Shown piece by piece: positions 1 through 13,059 of a DNA stretch of 64,000 nt (position 1 is its first letter; the number at the start of each line of letters is the position of its first letter). Origin of the DNA: Cyprinodon diabolis (Eukaryota > Chordata > Actinopteri > Cyprinodontiformes > Cyprinodontidae). The translations under genes and the position numbers were made by a program. The notes beneath the pieces were generated by a model, which saw only the letters and a list, made by a program, of their open reading frames with translations, had not been told where the DNA came from and did not search any database. The DNA lies in NCBI GenBank assembly GCA_030533445.1, contig CM060070.1:26586001-26650000 (forward strand). Reading direction: 5' to 3'.

Positions 1-275
1 TCAGGGTTTCTGGTTTCAGACAGGTTCAACGTGGGAAGCAGAGAAGACAAAACAGATCAGGTTCAGGTTTTCAGGGAGTCAGAGATTCAGACAGGCAGAT
101 TGGCTCAGGCTTGCTAACCATAACTGGCAAACACTGTGGCGTCGAAGTGAAGTCCTCTGCCTCCTTATATACTGGTCTCCTGATGAGCAAACGAGCAACA
201 GGTGGTGCAATCAGCTCCAGGAGACCTAGAACGCCCTCTGGTGGAGAAAAGTGGACAGACCTCCAGATCCCAACA
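1..275 (-). mobile_element. Partial LTR, sushi-like Ty3/gypsy family
   Basis: Read on the minus strand, this begins TGTTGGGATCTGGAG at 275 and aligns with the first part of the LTR at 38219. Shared features are the ATCAGGAGACC block, the TTCGACGCC block and the GGTTAGCAA block. A good TATA box (TATATAAG, plus-strand 164-171) lies about 24 bases before the block that corresponds to the predicted transcript start (130-140). In the 38-kb copy the TATA box has decayed. Similarity fades after about 220 bases, so this is a related subfamily and not a recent sister copy. The remaining LTR lies beyond the left edge, so a solo LTR and a full element cannot be told apart. It also fixes the true LTR 5' end as TGTTGGG. 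Confidence 0.8.
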
Positions 276-819
276 CATACATATTCAGACAAATAATCAA
301 AAATCAAATATATTCCTCCTGTAGCCTGCTTTAATCACAATAACATTATGGAGGAAAAGTGTTTTACTGGTTGAATGGTAGTGTATCAGTGTATTATAAT
401 TTGTTGGAGTCACCTGGCAGCAGTTGAAGATGAAGATTAAAAATGTTGTTTAAACAAGTAGGACCTGTGCATCATCTATGGGCTTCTTCCTAATTTTGAT
501 TCTGTTTTACTTTTCACAATAAATACTAAGTGGCTGTTTGACTGTGAGGTTGTTTTCTATCAAGCTTTTATAAAACACATAAATGTTCTCTTATTGATAT
601 CAAGTTTTGTTGAATACCTGTTAAAGAAGTCCTTAATGCTTAAGATGTGAAGACAGATAAGGTGGATGTTATGGATCCTCGTTAAAAGGACATTGTATGT
701 TTGTCTTTTTAATACCTAATGTGTCTAACAGACCTACTGTATGTGAATAGTTTTTTTTGATAGTTCACACAAAACTAGGACAGAACTCTGCTGCATGAAT
801 CAGGAAATAAACCAATGTA
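276..819. other. Unassigned AT-rich sequence
   Basis: No convincing coding frame, RNA gene or transposon end is visible here. Confidence 0.5.
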
Positions 820-1624
820 CCGTAAATCCTCTAATATAGGCCGGGGCTTTTATTTCACTCAGGTACATCTTGGTCCAGGCCATTATTGGAAGGAGGCCAG
901 AATTAGAGGCAGGCCTCTATTTCTATTTGATCAAAACAGACGACCAGTGGAATGAATAAAAAACAGATTTTGTGTCTCTTTGAACCTATAAAATACTAGG
1001 TTCATTTATTGAAAAAGTACAGTTACCATAACGGTATACAGAACATTATTCAGAGATCTTCCAGCAGCTGCAATTTTTCTGAACGGCAATACAAAAAAAA
1101 AAAAAAAAAAAAAAAAGACAGAGTGGAATCTTGGGCAAACTGACTTGCGAAACAAAGTTTAAAAAAAAAATTAATGGAAACTGCTCTGCCATCATAGCGA
1201 AATTTTATTAGAGGCAGGCTAAGTGGAAGTTGGCTACCAGTATCATATATTTCAAGGTAAATTTAGAACAACGAAGACCAACGAAAATCTGTAATTTTAA
1301 CGCTGCCTGGTTACCTCCAGACCTACCCGTAACCACATTTGTCTTTCAGATCAAAACGATTGTGAAAGGCCACTACGATCTCTGTGTAAGGATGGGACTT
1401 CCCATGCTAATGGCTTGGATTTGTTAGCAAACATTGCCCCCCTGTGGTACTTGTATGTTACTATCACAAGTTGTTGAGGACTGCCCAGGAACATCGTTGG
1501 TTTTAATTATAGCCCCGGCCTGTATAAGAGTCCGGCCACTATTTACCTCAGCCGACAGCCAGACAGGCCATTAATAGAGACCCGGCCGCTAATGGAATAC
1601 AGGCCAATATTAGAGAATTTACGG
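820..1624. mobile_element. TA-flanked DNA transposon with GGCC-rich ends, non-autonomous
   Basis: The two ends are inverted copies. The left starts CCGTAAATCCTCTAATAT and the right, reverse-complemented, starts CCGTAAATTCTCTAATAT, with about 21 of the first 23 bases matching. TA dinucleotides sit at 818-819 and 1625-1626, which fits a TA target duplication. The subterminal parts are rich in GGCC/AGGCC words on both sides. An A24 run lies at 1093-1116. The inner 65-codon frame at 1230-1427 resembles nothing recognised, so there is no transposase. Superfamily is uncertain; a TA target suggests Tc1/mariner-like mobilisation, but this is inference. Confidence 0.7.
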
Positions 1625-1626
1625 TA

Positions 1627-2649
1627 ATTGACTTTGAGGAAGGCGAAGACAGAGGACACTGAGTTTTTTTAGTAAAACCTGCTTCTGACCAGGTTAGCTC
1701 TCGGGAGAATTTTACTATGGTAACAGAAACAGAAGTTGCGTAAAGTGCTTTGTGAAATGGAAAAACTCAGTTTCCCTGATCTTATGTTTAAAGAATATGG
1801 AGTGTTCAGGGAACCTGCTTTTTGAAACCAGCCTCAGCTCTTTTAAAAGGTTTAGTTCTTTAGGCTTGGCTTCTGTTTGATGCCTTATTTAATATCACCC
1901 TGAATGTTCTATCTTACTCTTATTTAGTAAGATACGAAAATTCAAACAGTTTGTGAAATAGAAAGCATTTTTTCTTCAGTGTTTTCAAAACGTTCTTATT
2001 TTCTTATATTAAAAGATAATAAAGTCAATAAGGTCAAACATAATCAAACCTTGGAGTGGGCAGTCATTCAGGATCAATCCATAAATCAATATAATTTTAT
2101 TCAATAATGATGAAAATTACCTTTCTGATATTTCAAGATATATCACAGTCCATAATTGCAGCATTTGTCACTGACTTATGTTTCAGGTGTCATGTAGGTT
2201 TATGTGATTTGTTTAAAAAAAAAAAATCTAAAAGGTTATATTAGAGGAGATTTAATAAACATGGTCAGGAGAGTTAGCTTAGGCTGCTGTGTACTGGATT
2301 TGATGCGTTGTACAACCCCCCACCCCCACCACCACCACAGAAATTAAATAATTACATTACACTGATTACAAACCTTAAGAAGTTTATTTGATATTAAGAT
2401 CAGAAGATTTAGCTACAGACATTAAAGCTGGGTTTAGCTGTTCACATGAAGTAAGTATAAAGATCAGCAGAACCTCACGTGATCCATTCCGGTCAGAAGG
2501 GAAGCGTGGCAGTCGTAAGGTAGAATTGTCCTGATGTCATGCCTCTGAAAACAATCTATACTTATGAGGATCATAAAGCATAACAAATCCCTCATTTACC
2601 TTGGCTTTGAATACAGAAGAAAATGAGAAAATCATGTAATACTATCATG
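1627..2649. other. Unassigned AT-rich sequence
   Basis: No supported gene. There is a C-rich tract near 2317-2340 and an A run near 2214-2226. Confidence 0.5.
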
Positions 2650-2775
2650 TATTACATGGTAAATGGCCCGTATTTATACAGCACATTTGAAATCAAGGGA
2701 CACTTAAGCATTTCACCCTACATTCAATGTTCATACAATAATAGTGACAAGCTACATTGTAGCCAGAGCTGGCCT
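2650..2775 (+). repeat. Dispersed fish repeat fragment
   Basis: The stretch starting ATGGTAAATGGCCCGTATTTAT and ending AAGCTACATTGTAGCC resembles a repeat that recurs throughout teleost genomes. Recognition is from memory of the motif; there is no second copy in this window. Confidence 0.45.
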
Positions 2776-3946
2776 TTTAGTGTGAAAAAAAATAAATAAA
2801 ACTTCTATTATATAGGCTTGAGTTAAGTAGCTTAAGTCACAGAACACTGAAGCTGCTCTTCCAACCAGCTCTCCCTGACCTTAATGAACTGAGGTAGAAA
2901 TGAATCAGTTAATGAAGCGATTTGATTCCGTTTAACATAAATGATTTGTTCATTTGATCGAAACATTCATTAACAACTCTGCATTATATAAATATAGTAA
3001 TATTGCTCAAAGACTCCAATAAAATGTGGTGGCAGGGAACATATTTTTTTTTTCTTTTTGGAAAAAAAAAAGAATAGAATAGTCTGAGTCCAAGAGATTC
3101 TAATAAAGAAATTTGTCTCAAGTTATTAACATCACACTTAAAGGAAGTAATGGAAGTTTATATAGACCATATAAACTAGGTTCATAATGACTTTGAAAGC
3201 AAGTACCTCACCCTATAAAACAACCCTTTGCTGCATCTGGTCAGATTTTACTAGGCAAGTGGGCTGCAATCTTTTTTATTAATAATTATTACCTTCATTA
3301 AATTTATCTGCAAATTTGTTCAATCAACAGAATCGTAAACAGTTTGCACATATAATTGAGGTAAGTTAGTTGTAGCTCCTTATCAAATGTTAGAAAAGAG
3401 CAAGGGATACCAAGTTGTGCAGATAACATTGATTCTGGAAAAATCCACAGGGATGGAGAGAGCTGTAACAGGAGGGTGTCTGCAACATATCTACCTTTCC
3501 ACTCTTAAGATCAAAATTACCACCTTAGATGGGAATGAGAATTTTAATTAGAACTCTAGGCTATCTCATCTCAGAGAGTGACTGGAGCTAAAAGACTTAA
3601 TTCCCACCACACATTCCTGTATACCCCTGCCTTCCTTCTCTGGCCACTTTGTCTATTATTTAATAGGTTCTTTGTTATCTATCTACTTGGGCTTGCAAGG
3701 TACTTAGAGCTCCTCATCCAGAATATTAGGTATTCTGATGAGGCAGGCAACTGTGTGCTTTACATAGATGGTGCCGCTCGTAATCAGGACTCTTGAAAGA
3801 ATGGCTGTGCTATCTCCACCAACTTATCCTTTGTATGACCATAAAACAGAGCTGCAAATTGTTATGAATAAGATACAGAAATATACAGTACTGACAGCAT
3901 AAAATACAGTAGCACCTAAGAATGTATCCCTTTTTTAAGTTGGATT
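2776..3946. other. Unassigned; possible retroviral RNase H relic near 3750
   Basis: Mostly AT-rich sequence without a gene. Around 3751-3796 one frame reads CVLYIDGAARNQDS before a stop. The YIDGAAR part resembles the start of an RNase H domain of an endogenous retrovirus pol, where the Asp is catalytic. Downstream codons are interrupted by stops. This is a weak resemblance over fewer than 40 codons. Confidence 0.25.
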
Positions 3947-3948
3947 TA

Positions 3949-5542
<1,594 letters not shown>

Positions 5543-5762
5543 TATATAACTGAAGGCAATCTTTAATGATTTGTAATTTTTGGGTAACATAGGCTATCAA
5601 TGGCATCCGGGTGCATGCTCTGCAAATGTATTATATGCTAGAATGGTTAAAACCAAAGACCTCCGCGTATTGCGTTCAGTCTGTTTGCCCGGCAGATCAA
5701 AGAATGATTTATAAACTTCAAATCCTAGTTTGACTTTCTGTCTGTCAAATTGGTATTTTAAA

Positions 5763-5965
5763 TCCATCTATCCATTTTCTGCAGCTTAGTCCTTGTCAGG
5801 GTCACGGTGGGGCCAGTGCCTATCTCCTGCAGTCTATGGGCAAGAGGCGGGGAACACCTTGGATAGGTCACCAGTCTGTCTCAAGGCAACACAGAGACAC
5901 GCAAAGACACACAACCATGCACTCACACCTAAGGACAATTTAGAGAAGCCAATTAACCTAACATA
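5763..5965 (-). repeat. Dispersed SINE-like repeat, 5'-truncated
   Basis: Reverse-complemented, this matches the 3' part of the repeat at 11905-12276, including TTAGGTTAATTGGCTTCTCTA, the TCTCTGTGTTGCC block and the GACTG(C)AGGAGATAGGCAC block. It ends in a short ATGGAT tail at 5763. Two copies in one window on opposite strands show that it is a dispersed family. The 5' half present in the other copy is missing. Confidence 0.8.
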
Positions 5966-6436
5966 ATTTAAATCCACAATTACAGATAGTTTTAAGGACT
6001 ATGGCATTTCATTTTCCTAGTGATTAAATTCGGATCATTTTAAGGGTTTTTATGAATGGTGACTATTTGCTTGTGAATTCACATCTAGGGTTAACTCACC
6101 AACAGGGCAGCCATCACTTGCTAACTACACAAATCTGGTCTTCATAAATACATTGTAAGAAATAAAACATTATTTAAAGAGAGCCATAATGCATCTCTTA
6201 GACAGTTATAAATGTCTGGAAAACACTAATTATGAGAAAGATATTCCACTGATCTAATGGAACAAACACGAATATATGTTGCCTTAAAGCAAAGTGCACT
6301 GTGGACAAAGCTAACACTGACAGCACTGTGAATGCACCACCAGATTGATGGCAGCATCAGATGTGGATGTGTTCTTTTGGGGGGGCAGCGATGCTGGTTA
6401 CAGATGATGGGTAGATTGATGGAGCTACAGGTCCTT

Positions 6437-6680
6437 TAGGGGAGTGGCGGCCTAGTGGTTAGGGCATGGTCCTTGGAATCCAGAGGTTGTGAGTTCAAGC
6501 CCCACTCCCAGAGACTGCCACTCTGGCTCAATGAGCAAAGACCCTTAACCCCACACTGCTCCCCGAGAGCCTCAAAATGGCAGCCCACTGCTCCCCATGG
6601 GGATGGGTTAAATGTAGAGAGTTAATTTTTGTTGCTCTATATTAGTAACAGTGTAATGACAAAAAAGCAAAAACAATAAT
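6437..6680 (+). mobile_element. tRNA-derived SINE
   Basis: The head carries an A-box-like TGGCGGCCTAGTGGTTAGGG and a B-box-like GAGTTCAAGCCCC (about 6491-6503), the split RNA polymerase III promoter of tRNA-derived SINEs. The body includes CAGCCCACTGCTCCCCATGG, shared with the copy at 61645-61838 on the opposite strand. The tail AGTGTAATGACAAAAAAGC resembles the 3' ends of known fish SINEs. No coding capacity. Confidence 0.75.
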
Positions 6681-6689
6681 AGAGTATAT

Positions 6690-7605
6690 TAGTAGCTGGA
6701 AAAGCTTAAACAAGGGGCAGATCTCCAACATGAAACCAACCCCAAATGTAAAGACAGTGCTGTTATGAAATTATTTAGATCAAATTCCAGTGGTAAAATA
6801 GCTCACTCAAGACCAGACTTAAAGTAAATCAGTTGAGAACGTTTGACACGTCAACATTCGAAGAAGTTAACTATCCAATCTGTCAGAACTAAAGCCAGTT
6901 TGGAAAATGAGTAGAAGATATTCTTCTTTATAATAGCAAAGCTGGTAACCATTTATAAAAATGTGACAATGTCATTGCAAAAGGTTTGTTCTTTAGGTAT
7001 TCATGTAGGTATTTCTGTATGTATTCATCACAAATACCTACAGAAATAAAAAAAAATATTATTTTTCTTATGTTTTGCAGTAATGAATTGTTGGTGTTGA
7101 TCCATATTGCAGTTACGTTAATTTGTGTTACTGTAATATGAAAAATAGAAAAAAAAATAAGGAGCTGCAACAACATTTTTCCAAAGTCATTTGCAAAGGA
7201 CTTTCCATGTTTACAATGAAATATTTGTTCTATTACAGTGAATAAGGAAGTACCTGATATCAGGTTTGGACTCTAACCTTATTGATGAAGCGACTCAGGT
7301 TGTAATTAGCTCTATAATCACCTCCCTAATTCAACCACTGATGAGAATCTCACCCAGTTTCCGGTTTTAATCCCTCTCATCTATCTTTTTATTTACTTTT
7401 CCAGTTTTTCATGTTTTAGTTAATCGCATGTGGTATCTTTCTCAGTCGATTATATATTTATTTTTAACCTTGTGTGCTTTCAAATATAACTGCTTACCAT
7501 CTCTTTCCATGTGAATCAGGCCAAGGCAAAGTTATATACCGTACTATAAATCGTTGCTATACTCAAAGAGTTTTATAATAGGAGATAAAATGTAGTTAAA
7601 GTCTA
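6690..7605. other. Unassigned AT-rich sequence
   Basis: No gene or transposon end recognised. The 82-codon minus frame at 6928-7176 is low-complexity and is not supported as coding. Confidence 0.5.
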
Positions 7606-7607
7606 AA

Positions 7608-7655
7608 ATGTAGCAAACTTTTTAAGGAGTTATGTAGCAAACTTTTTAAGGAGTT
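7608..7655. repeat. Two tandem copies of a ~23-bp unit
   Basis: The unit ATGTAGCAAACTTTTTAAGG plus AGTT occurs twice in a row without visible mismatch, immediately before a (TA)n tract. This looks like a recent local duplication. Confidence 0.85.
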
Positions 7656-7658
7656 AAA

Positions 7659-7662
<4 letters not shown>

Positions 7663-7735
<73 letters not shown>
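7663..7735. repeat. (TA)n microsatellite
   Basis: Uninterrupted TA dinucleotides over about 73 bp. Confidence 0.98.
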
Positions 7736-7738
<3 letters not shown>

Positions 7739-8133
7739 GGTAGACTACTCAGCATAATGCAAAACGTAGGAGACAGACTCAATGTGTAAAATCAAAGTGT
7801 TATTTTTTTTAACTTTATTTTTTGAATGGTTCCAATTAACATGATATAAATTCCCTTTGATACAAAATTGCTGCTTGGAGACTTTGGCCATTCCTTAGAG
7901 GGAGTTGAAAGATATATTCAATGTCCAGATTTATTTTGCTTGTATCACACCTGGTACATAGCTCTGAATTATTAAACATCACAGAAGGAGTATTTTTTTT
8001 TATTATTCATATTTGGTTGTTTTTAACTTGGCCCCACTCTGGAGCCAGGCCTGGAGGGGGGGCACGATGGCGAGCGCCTGGTGGCCGGGCTTTTACCCAT
8101 GGGGCCCGGCCGGGCTCAGCCTGAAGAGGAAAC

Positions 8134-9180
8134 ATGGGTCCCCCCTTACATGGGCCCACCACCCGTGAGAGGGGCCATAGGGGTCGGGTGCAATGTGTGT
8201 TGGGTGGCGGCCAGGGGAGGGGACCCTGGCGGTCCGATCCTCGGCTGCAGAAGCTGGCTCTTGGGACGTGGAATGTCACCTCGCTGGTGGGGAAGGAACC
8301 GGAGCTAGTGTGTGAGGCTGAGAGGTTCCGGCTAGAAATAGTCGGTCTCACCTCAACGCATGGTTCTGGTTCTGGAACCAGTCTCCTTGAGAGGGGCTGG
8401 ACATACTTCCACTCTGGAGTTGCCCACGGTGAGAGGCGCCAGGCAGGAGTGGGCATACTTGTTGCCCCCCATCTCAGCGCCTGTACGTTGGGGTTTACCC
8501 CGGTGAACAAGAGGGTAGCCTCCCTCCGCCTACGGGTGGGGGGACGGGTTCTGACTGTTGTCTGTGCTTACGGGCCGAACAACAGTTCAGATTACCCACC
8601 CTTCTTGGAGTCCTTAGAGGGGGTACTGGAGGGTGCCCCTCCTGGGGACTCCCTTGTTCTGCTGGGAGACTTCAACGCTCACGTGGGCAATGACAGTGAG
8701 ACCTGGAGGGGCGTGGTTGGGAGGAATGGCCGCCCTGATCTGCACTCGAGTGGTGTTCTGTTGTTGGACTTCTGTGCTCGTCATGGATTGTCCATAACGA
8801 ACACCATGTTCAGGCATAAGGGTGTCCATATGTGCACATGGCACCAGGACACTCTAGGCCGCAGTTCGATGATCGACTTTGTCATCGTTTCATCGGACTT
8901 GCGGCCGTATGTCTTGGACACTCGGGTGAAGAGAGGTGCTGAGCTTTCCACTGACCACTACCTGGTGGTGAGTTGGCTCCGGTGGTGGGGGAGGATGCCG
9001 GTCAGACCTGGCAGGCCCAAACGTGTTGTGAGGGTCTGCTGGGAACGTCTGGCGGAGTCCCCTGTTAGGCGGAGCTTTAACTCCCATCTCCGGCAGAACT
9101 TCGAACACATCCCGGGGGAGGTGGGGGACATTGAGTCCGAGTGGACCATGTTCCGTTCCTCCATTGTCGAGGCGCAAGGT
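8134..9180 (+). pseudogene. Rex3 endonuclease (AP-endonuclease-like) region
   Basis: This frame encodes the N-terminal endonuclease that nicks target DNA for target-primed reverse transcription. Recognisable motifs are LGTWNVTSL near residue 44 (the Asn motif), the central AYGPN block, [10 protein letters not shown] (catalytic Asp/Asn pair), SMIDFVIVS and [10 protein letters not shown] (the terminal Asp-His). All catalytic signature residues expected for this family seem to be present. The frame stays open to 9306, but homology moves into another frame at about 9170-9190, so a one- or two-base indel separates it from the reverse transcriptase. Upstream codons from 8134 may be leader and not protein; the first ATG is not certain. 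Confidence 0.88.
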
Positions 9181-10760
9181 TGTCGGTGCCTGTCATGGCG
9201 GCAACCCTCGAACCCGTTGGTGGACACCTCCGGTGAGGGATGCTGTCAGGTTGAAGAAGGAGGCCTATCGGGCCTTTTTGGCCTGTGGGACTCCGGAATC
9301 AGCTGATGGGTACCGGCGGGCGAAGCGGCATGCGGCTCGGATGGTTGCTGAGGCAAAAACTCGGGTGTGGGAGAAGTTTGGAGAGGCCATGGAGAAAGAC
9401 TTCCGTACGGCTCCGAAGCGGTTCTGGTCCACCATCCGGCGTCTCGGGGGGGGGAAGCGGTGCAGCACCAACACTGTTTATAGTGGGGATGGTGTGCTGC
9501 TGACCTCGACTCGGGACGTTGTGGGTCGGTGGGCGGAATACTTCGAAGACCTCCTCAATCCCACCAACATGTCTTCCATTGAGGAAGCTGGGCCTGGGGA
9601 CTCTGGACTGGGCTCTCCAATCTCTGTGGGCGAGGTCGCCGAGGTGGTTAAAAAGCTCCTCGGTGGCAGGGCCCCGGGGGTGGATGAGATCCGCCGCGAG
9701 TTCCTCAAGGTCCTGGATGTTGTAGGGTTGTGTTGGCTGACACGACTCTTCAACATTGCATGGACATCGGGGGCAGTCCCCCTGGATTGGCAGACTGGGG
9801 TGGTGGTCCCCCTATTCAAAAAGGGGGACCGGAGGGTGTGCTCCAATTACAGGGGAGTCACACTCTTAAGCCTCCCCGGCAAGGTCTATTCTATTTCTAT
9901 TCTATTCTATTTCTAGGCGCAGCCAAGGTGTTGAGGGGATCCGTTTTGGTGGCCTTAGGATTGCGTCTCTGCTTTTTGCAGATGATGTGGTCCTATTGGC
10001 TTCATCAGGTGATCTGCAGCTCTCGCTGGATCGGTTCGCAGCCGAGTGTGAAGCGGCCGGGATGGGGATCAGTGCCTCCAAATCCGAGGCCATGGTCTTG
10101 AGCTGGAAAAGGGTAGAGTGCCTTCTCCGGGTCAGGGGAGGTGTCCTGCCCCAAGTGGAGGAGTTTAAGTATCTTGGGATCTTGTTCACGAATGAGGGAA
10201 GAAGGGAGCGGGAGATCGACAGGCGGATTGGTGCAGCGTCTGCCGTGAAGCGGGCGTTGTACCGGTCCGTCGTGGTGAAGAGAGAGCTGAGTCAAAAAGC
10301 GAAGCTCTCGATTTACCGGTCGATCTACGTTCCTACCCTCATCTATGGTCATGAACTCTGGGTCATGACCGAAAGAACGAGATTGCGGATACAAGCGGCC
10401 GAAATGGGTTTCCTCCGTAGGGTGGCTGGGCTCTCCCTTAGAGATAGGGTGAGAAGCTCGGTCATCCGGGAGGGACTCGGAGTAGAGCCGCTGCTCCTCC
10501 ACGTCGAGAGGAGCCAGTTGAGGTGGCTTGGGCATCTGTTTAGGATGCCTCCTGGACGCCTCCCTGGTGAGGTGTTCCGGGCACGTCCCACAGGGGGGAG
10601 GCCCCGGGGAAGACCCAGGACTCGCTGGAGAGACTATGTTTCTCGGCTGGCCTGGGAACGCCTTGGGGTTCCTCCTGAAGAGCTGGAAGAAGTGGCTGGG
10701 GAGAGGGAAGTCTGGGCCTCCCTTCTTAAGCTGCTGCCCCCACGACCCGACCCCGGATAA
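9180..10760 (+). pseudogene. Rex3 reverse transcriptase region, core deleted
   Basis: The upstream part (about 9180-9890) carries the linker and the early RT blocks, including GGRAPGVDEIRREFL and VPLFKKGD...CSNYRGVTLLS. The downstream part resumes with a FADDVVLLAS catalytic box (about 9977-10005) and continues through the thumb and a C-terminal region rich in Arg (RPRGRPRTRWRDYVSRLAW), ending at 10760. Between them, blocks that normally include the first catalytic Asp are absent. The junction is filled by about 25 bases of TATTC/TATTTC repeats. The two parts are in different frames. The protein could not polymerise DNA. Homology to fish RTE reverse transcriptases is strong throughout. Confidence 0.9.
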
Positions 10761-10796
10761 GCGGAGGAAGATGGATGGATGGATGGATAACTTGGC

Positions 10797-11900
10797 TTAC
10801 TATAGATTTCTTCTGAGTATTGTGTCAGTTTATTTCAGTGGTACAAGCCTGAAATAAATGCAGTTTACATAAAAAGGTTTTTCAGATGGGGTGTCAATCT
10901 GATTGAATATATCTACACTCAACCACTTTTTTTTTTTATATAATATCCACAGCTCAAAGAAAAACAAACCTTGCTGTTATATCAGTCTGCCAAATGTGCA
11001 TTAATGATGCATTTGCATGCATTTAATTTTAGAACGCAAACAGATACTGCTTTTGTTAATATTTAACCACAATATTCCATATTAGACAGTTTGGCAAATG
11101 TATTTATCCTTCAGACCGTTGGAGAACTTTGATGTCTCAATTTTTTTTTGTTATTGTTTTTTTCTGTGATCCAAGATTGTTGAAAAAGCAGATATTGTCT
11201 GCCGATCCATAACCCATAAATCCATAACTCTGTGTACATTTGATCACTGCTTCAGTTTATGAATGGAAATGTTCTTTTTTTTTACTGCTAAGCTGCTGCT
11301 CATTCACTGTCGGAAAGCTGTATAAATGAAATTTTGTTTTGTATACGCTGTGTGTATACAGAACATCCAGTGACATCCTTTTCCTTTTATAAATTAATTT
11401 ATTTATGTGTATAATGATAGTATTGATTAGATATTTTAGAAAGAAATATCACACCACTAAATGAAATGTTTTTTTTAGATATATTCTTAAAATATCACTT
11501 AAAAACAATACTTTCAGACTTCTATGTTGCCATTTCGTTGCACTCTTTTGCAAAGTAAAAGGGGAACAATACAGACAAAGGTTAAAAGTTGGATCTTTCT
11601 ATGGATATTTCACAGAATGTTAGCTGTCATCTAAAAGTGGAGCACAAGTTATAGGGGAGTCAACCGCAGATGAAGCAGAGCTGGGTGGAGAAGCAGTAGC
11701 AAACAACATTGGATGGATCAAGACTTTAGACACATCTACAGTCAAGCATTTATTTAAATATTCCATGTGCACTTACTTTTTACACTTATAAAGTCTAAGT
11801 AATTTCAAGAGTTATCATTACAGTTAAAACGGGGGCTGTTAAAAGAGACCTTTGAGAGTGGGTAGAAGTACTGTACAGATTTTATTTTAAGTTTTCCAAA
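10797..11900. other. Unassigned AT-rich sequence
   Basis: No coding frame, RNA gene or mobile-element end recognised. Confidence 0.5.
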
Positions 11901-11904
11901 TATG

Positions 11905-12276
11905 CATGGGCTGCTCAGTGGAGCAGTGGGTAGCACTGATGCCTTGCAGCAAGAAGGTTTTGGGGTCTATTCCCGGCCCGGGGTCTTTCTGCATGGAGTT
12001 TGCATGTTTGGGTTCTCTCCGGGTACCCCGGCTTCCTCCCACAGTCCAAAAACAAGACTGTTAGGTTTATTGGCTTCTCTAAATTGTCCTTAGGTGTGAG
12101 TGTGTGCATGAATGGTTGTTTGTCTTGTTTACCTCTGTGTTGCCATGCGATGGACAGGCGACCTGTCCAGAGTGTACCCTTCCTCTCGCCGATTGACTGC
12201 TGGAGATAGGCACCAGCACCCCTTGCGACCCCACTCGGGACAAGCGTGTCAGATAATGGATGGATGGATGGATGGA
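11905..12276 (+). repeat. SINE-like repeat with (ATGG)n tail
   Basis: The head GGAGCAGTGGGTAGCACTGA resembles a tRNA A box. A degenerate B box (GGGTCTATTCCC) follows about 35 bases later. The body contains TTTGCATG...CTTCCTCCCACAGTCC, and the element ends in GATGGATGGATGG. AAATAT on both sides may be a short target duplication, but this is weak. A minus-strand 5'-truncated copy lies at 5763-5965. No coding capacity. Confidence 0.75.
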
Positions 12277-12279
12277 AAT

Positions 12280-13059
12280 ATATCTACTGTATGTCTACAG
12301 TACATATATAGTATATAATAGCATGTATTAGTGAAACAATGTATAACACCTGTATAACTGGCAGGGCATTTTTCAAGCTATACATTTAAACAAACCAAAA
12401 TCTATAACAGGTCAAAAATATAACAAGGAAAACCTGATGAGAACAGATTTAAAATGCTGTAACAATAATGTGCTTGTGATAATATGAATCCATAATTTTC
12501 TAATTTAACAACGTCCCTCGGAAAACACCTTCAAGTGCAGAACTCTGATTATGTAAAAACTTCGACTGTTCTGTAGTATGCACTGAAACACACTAAAATA
12601 GCTGCCTTTTTTTTATGCCTAATTATCACAATATAATGTTTAATACTGTCCTTTAAAAGGAGATATTTTTCTTCCACTATCTGCATTTTTGGGAAACATG
12701 AAAAGTTTTAGGAAACTAGGATAAAAAATTATTCTTAACTAGGAATCACTCCTATATAGAAGTCCTTAAATTAAAGGATAGATTCTTCTGCATTTTTCAA
12801 CTTGAGTTCATGTTTCAAAAGTAAGATCTGTGTCCACATCTTCTCCTGTGGTGGCAGCAGTTGCAGAGATCTGTTTGATTATTCAGTCAGACCATACAGC
12901 TTATGGCAGCCACCAAAGAACCACTTGACATGTAGCATCTCTTGCAATGCCCTGTAATGTGATTTGTCCTGTCTGTTGATACCCCAGAATGCTCTCATCT
13001 TCTGCCCCTATCCTATTGTTAGCCCCCATCCATCCCACTTCACCCCACCTCCAATGTTC
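12280..13059. other. Unassigned AT-rich sequence
   Basis: No gene or transposon recognised. Confidence 0.5.

Larger units (their letters stand above)
8033..10787 (+). mobile_element. Rex3-type RTE-clade non-LTR retrotransposon, internally deleted
   Basis: A 9-bp target duplication TAACTTGGC flanks the copy at 8024-8032 and 10788-10796, so both ends are defined. The inside has a GC-rich leader, an apurinic-like endonuclease and a reverse transcriptase. The 3' end is short and closes with GATG tandem repeats, as known for Rex3. The block TGGCAGACTGGGGTGGTGGT at about 9787 matches a conserved Rex3 sequence that I recall as a published primer site. About 400 bp of reverse transcriptase appears to be missing at 9885-9916 and is replaced by a TATTC/TATTTC microsatellite. 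The 5' end seems complete, unlike most LINE copies. Confidence 0.9.

Noticed and set aside
8007..8510. 167-codon minus-strand frame, and other minus frames to 10591
   Set aside because: Antisense shadows of the GC-rich Rex3 coding region.
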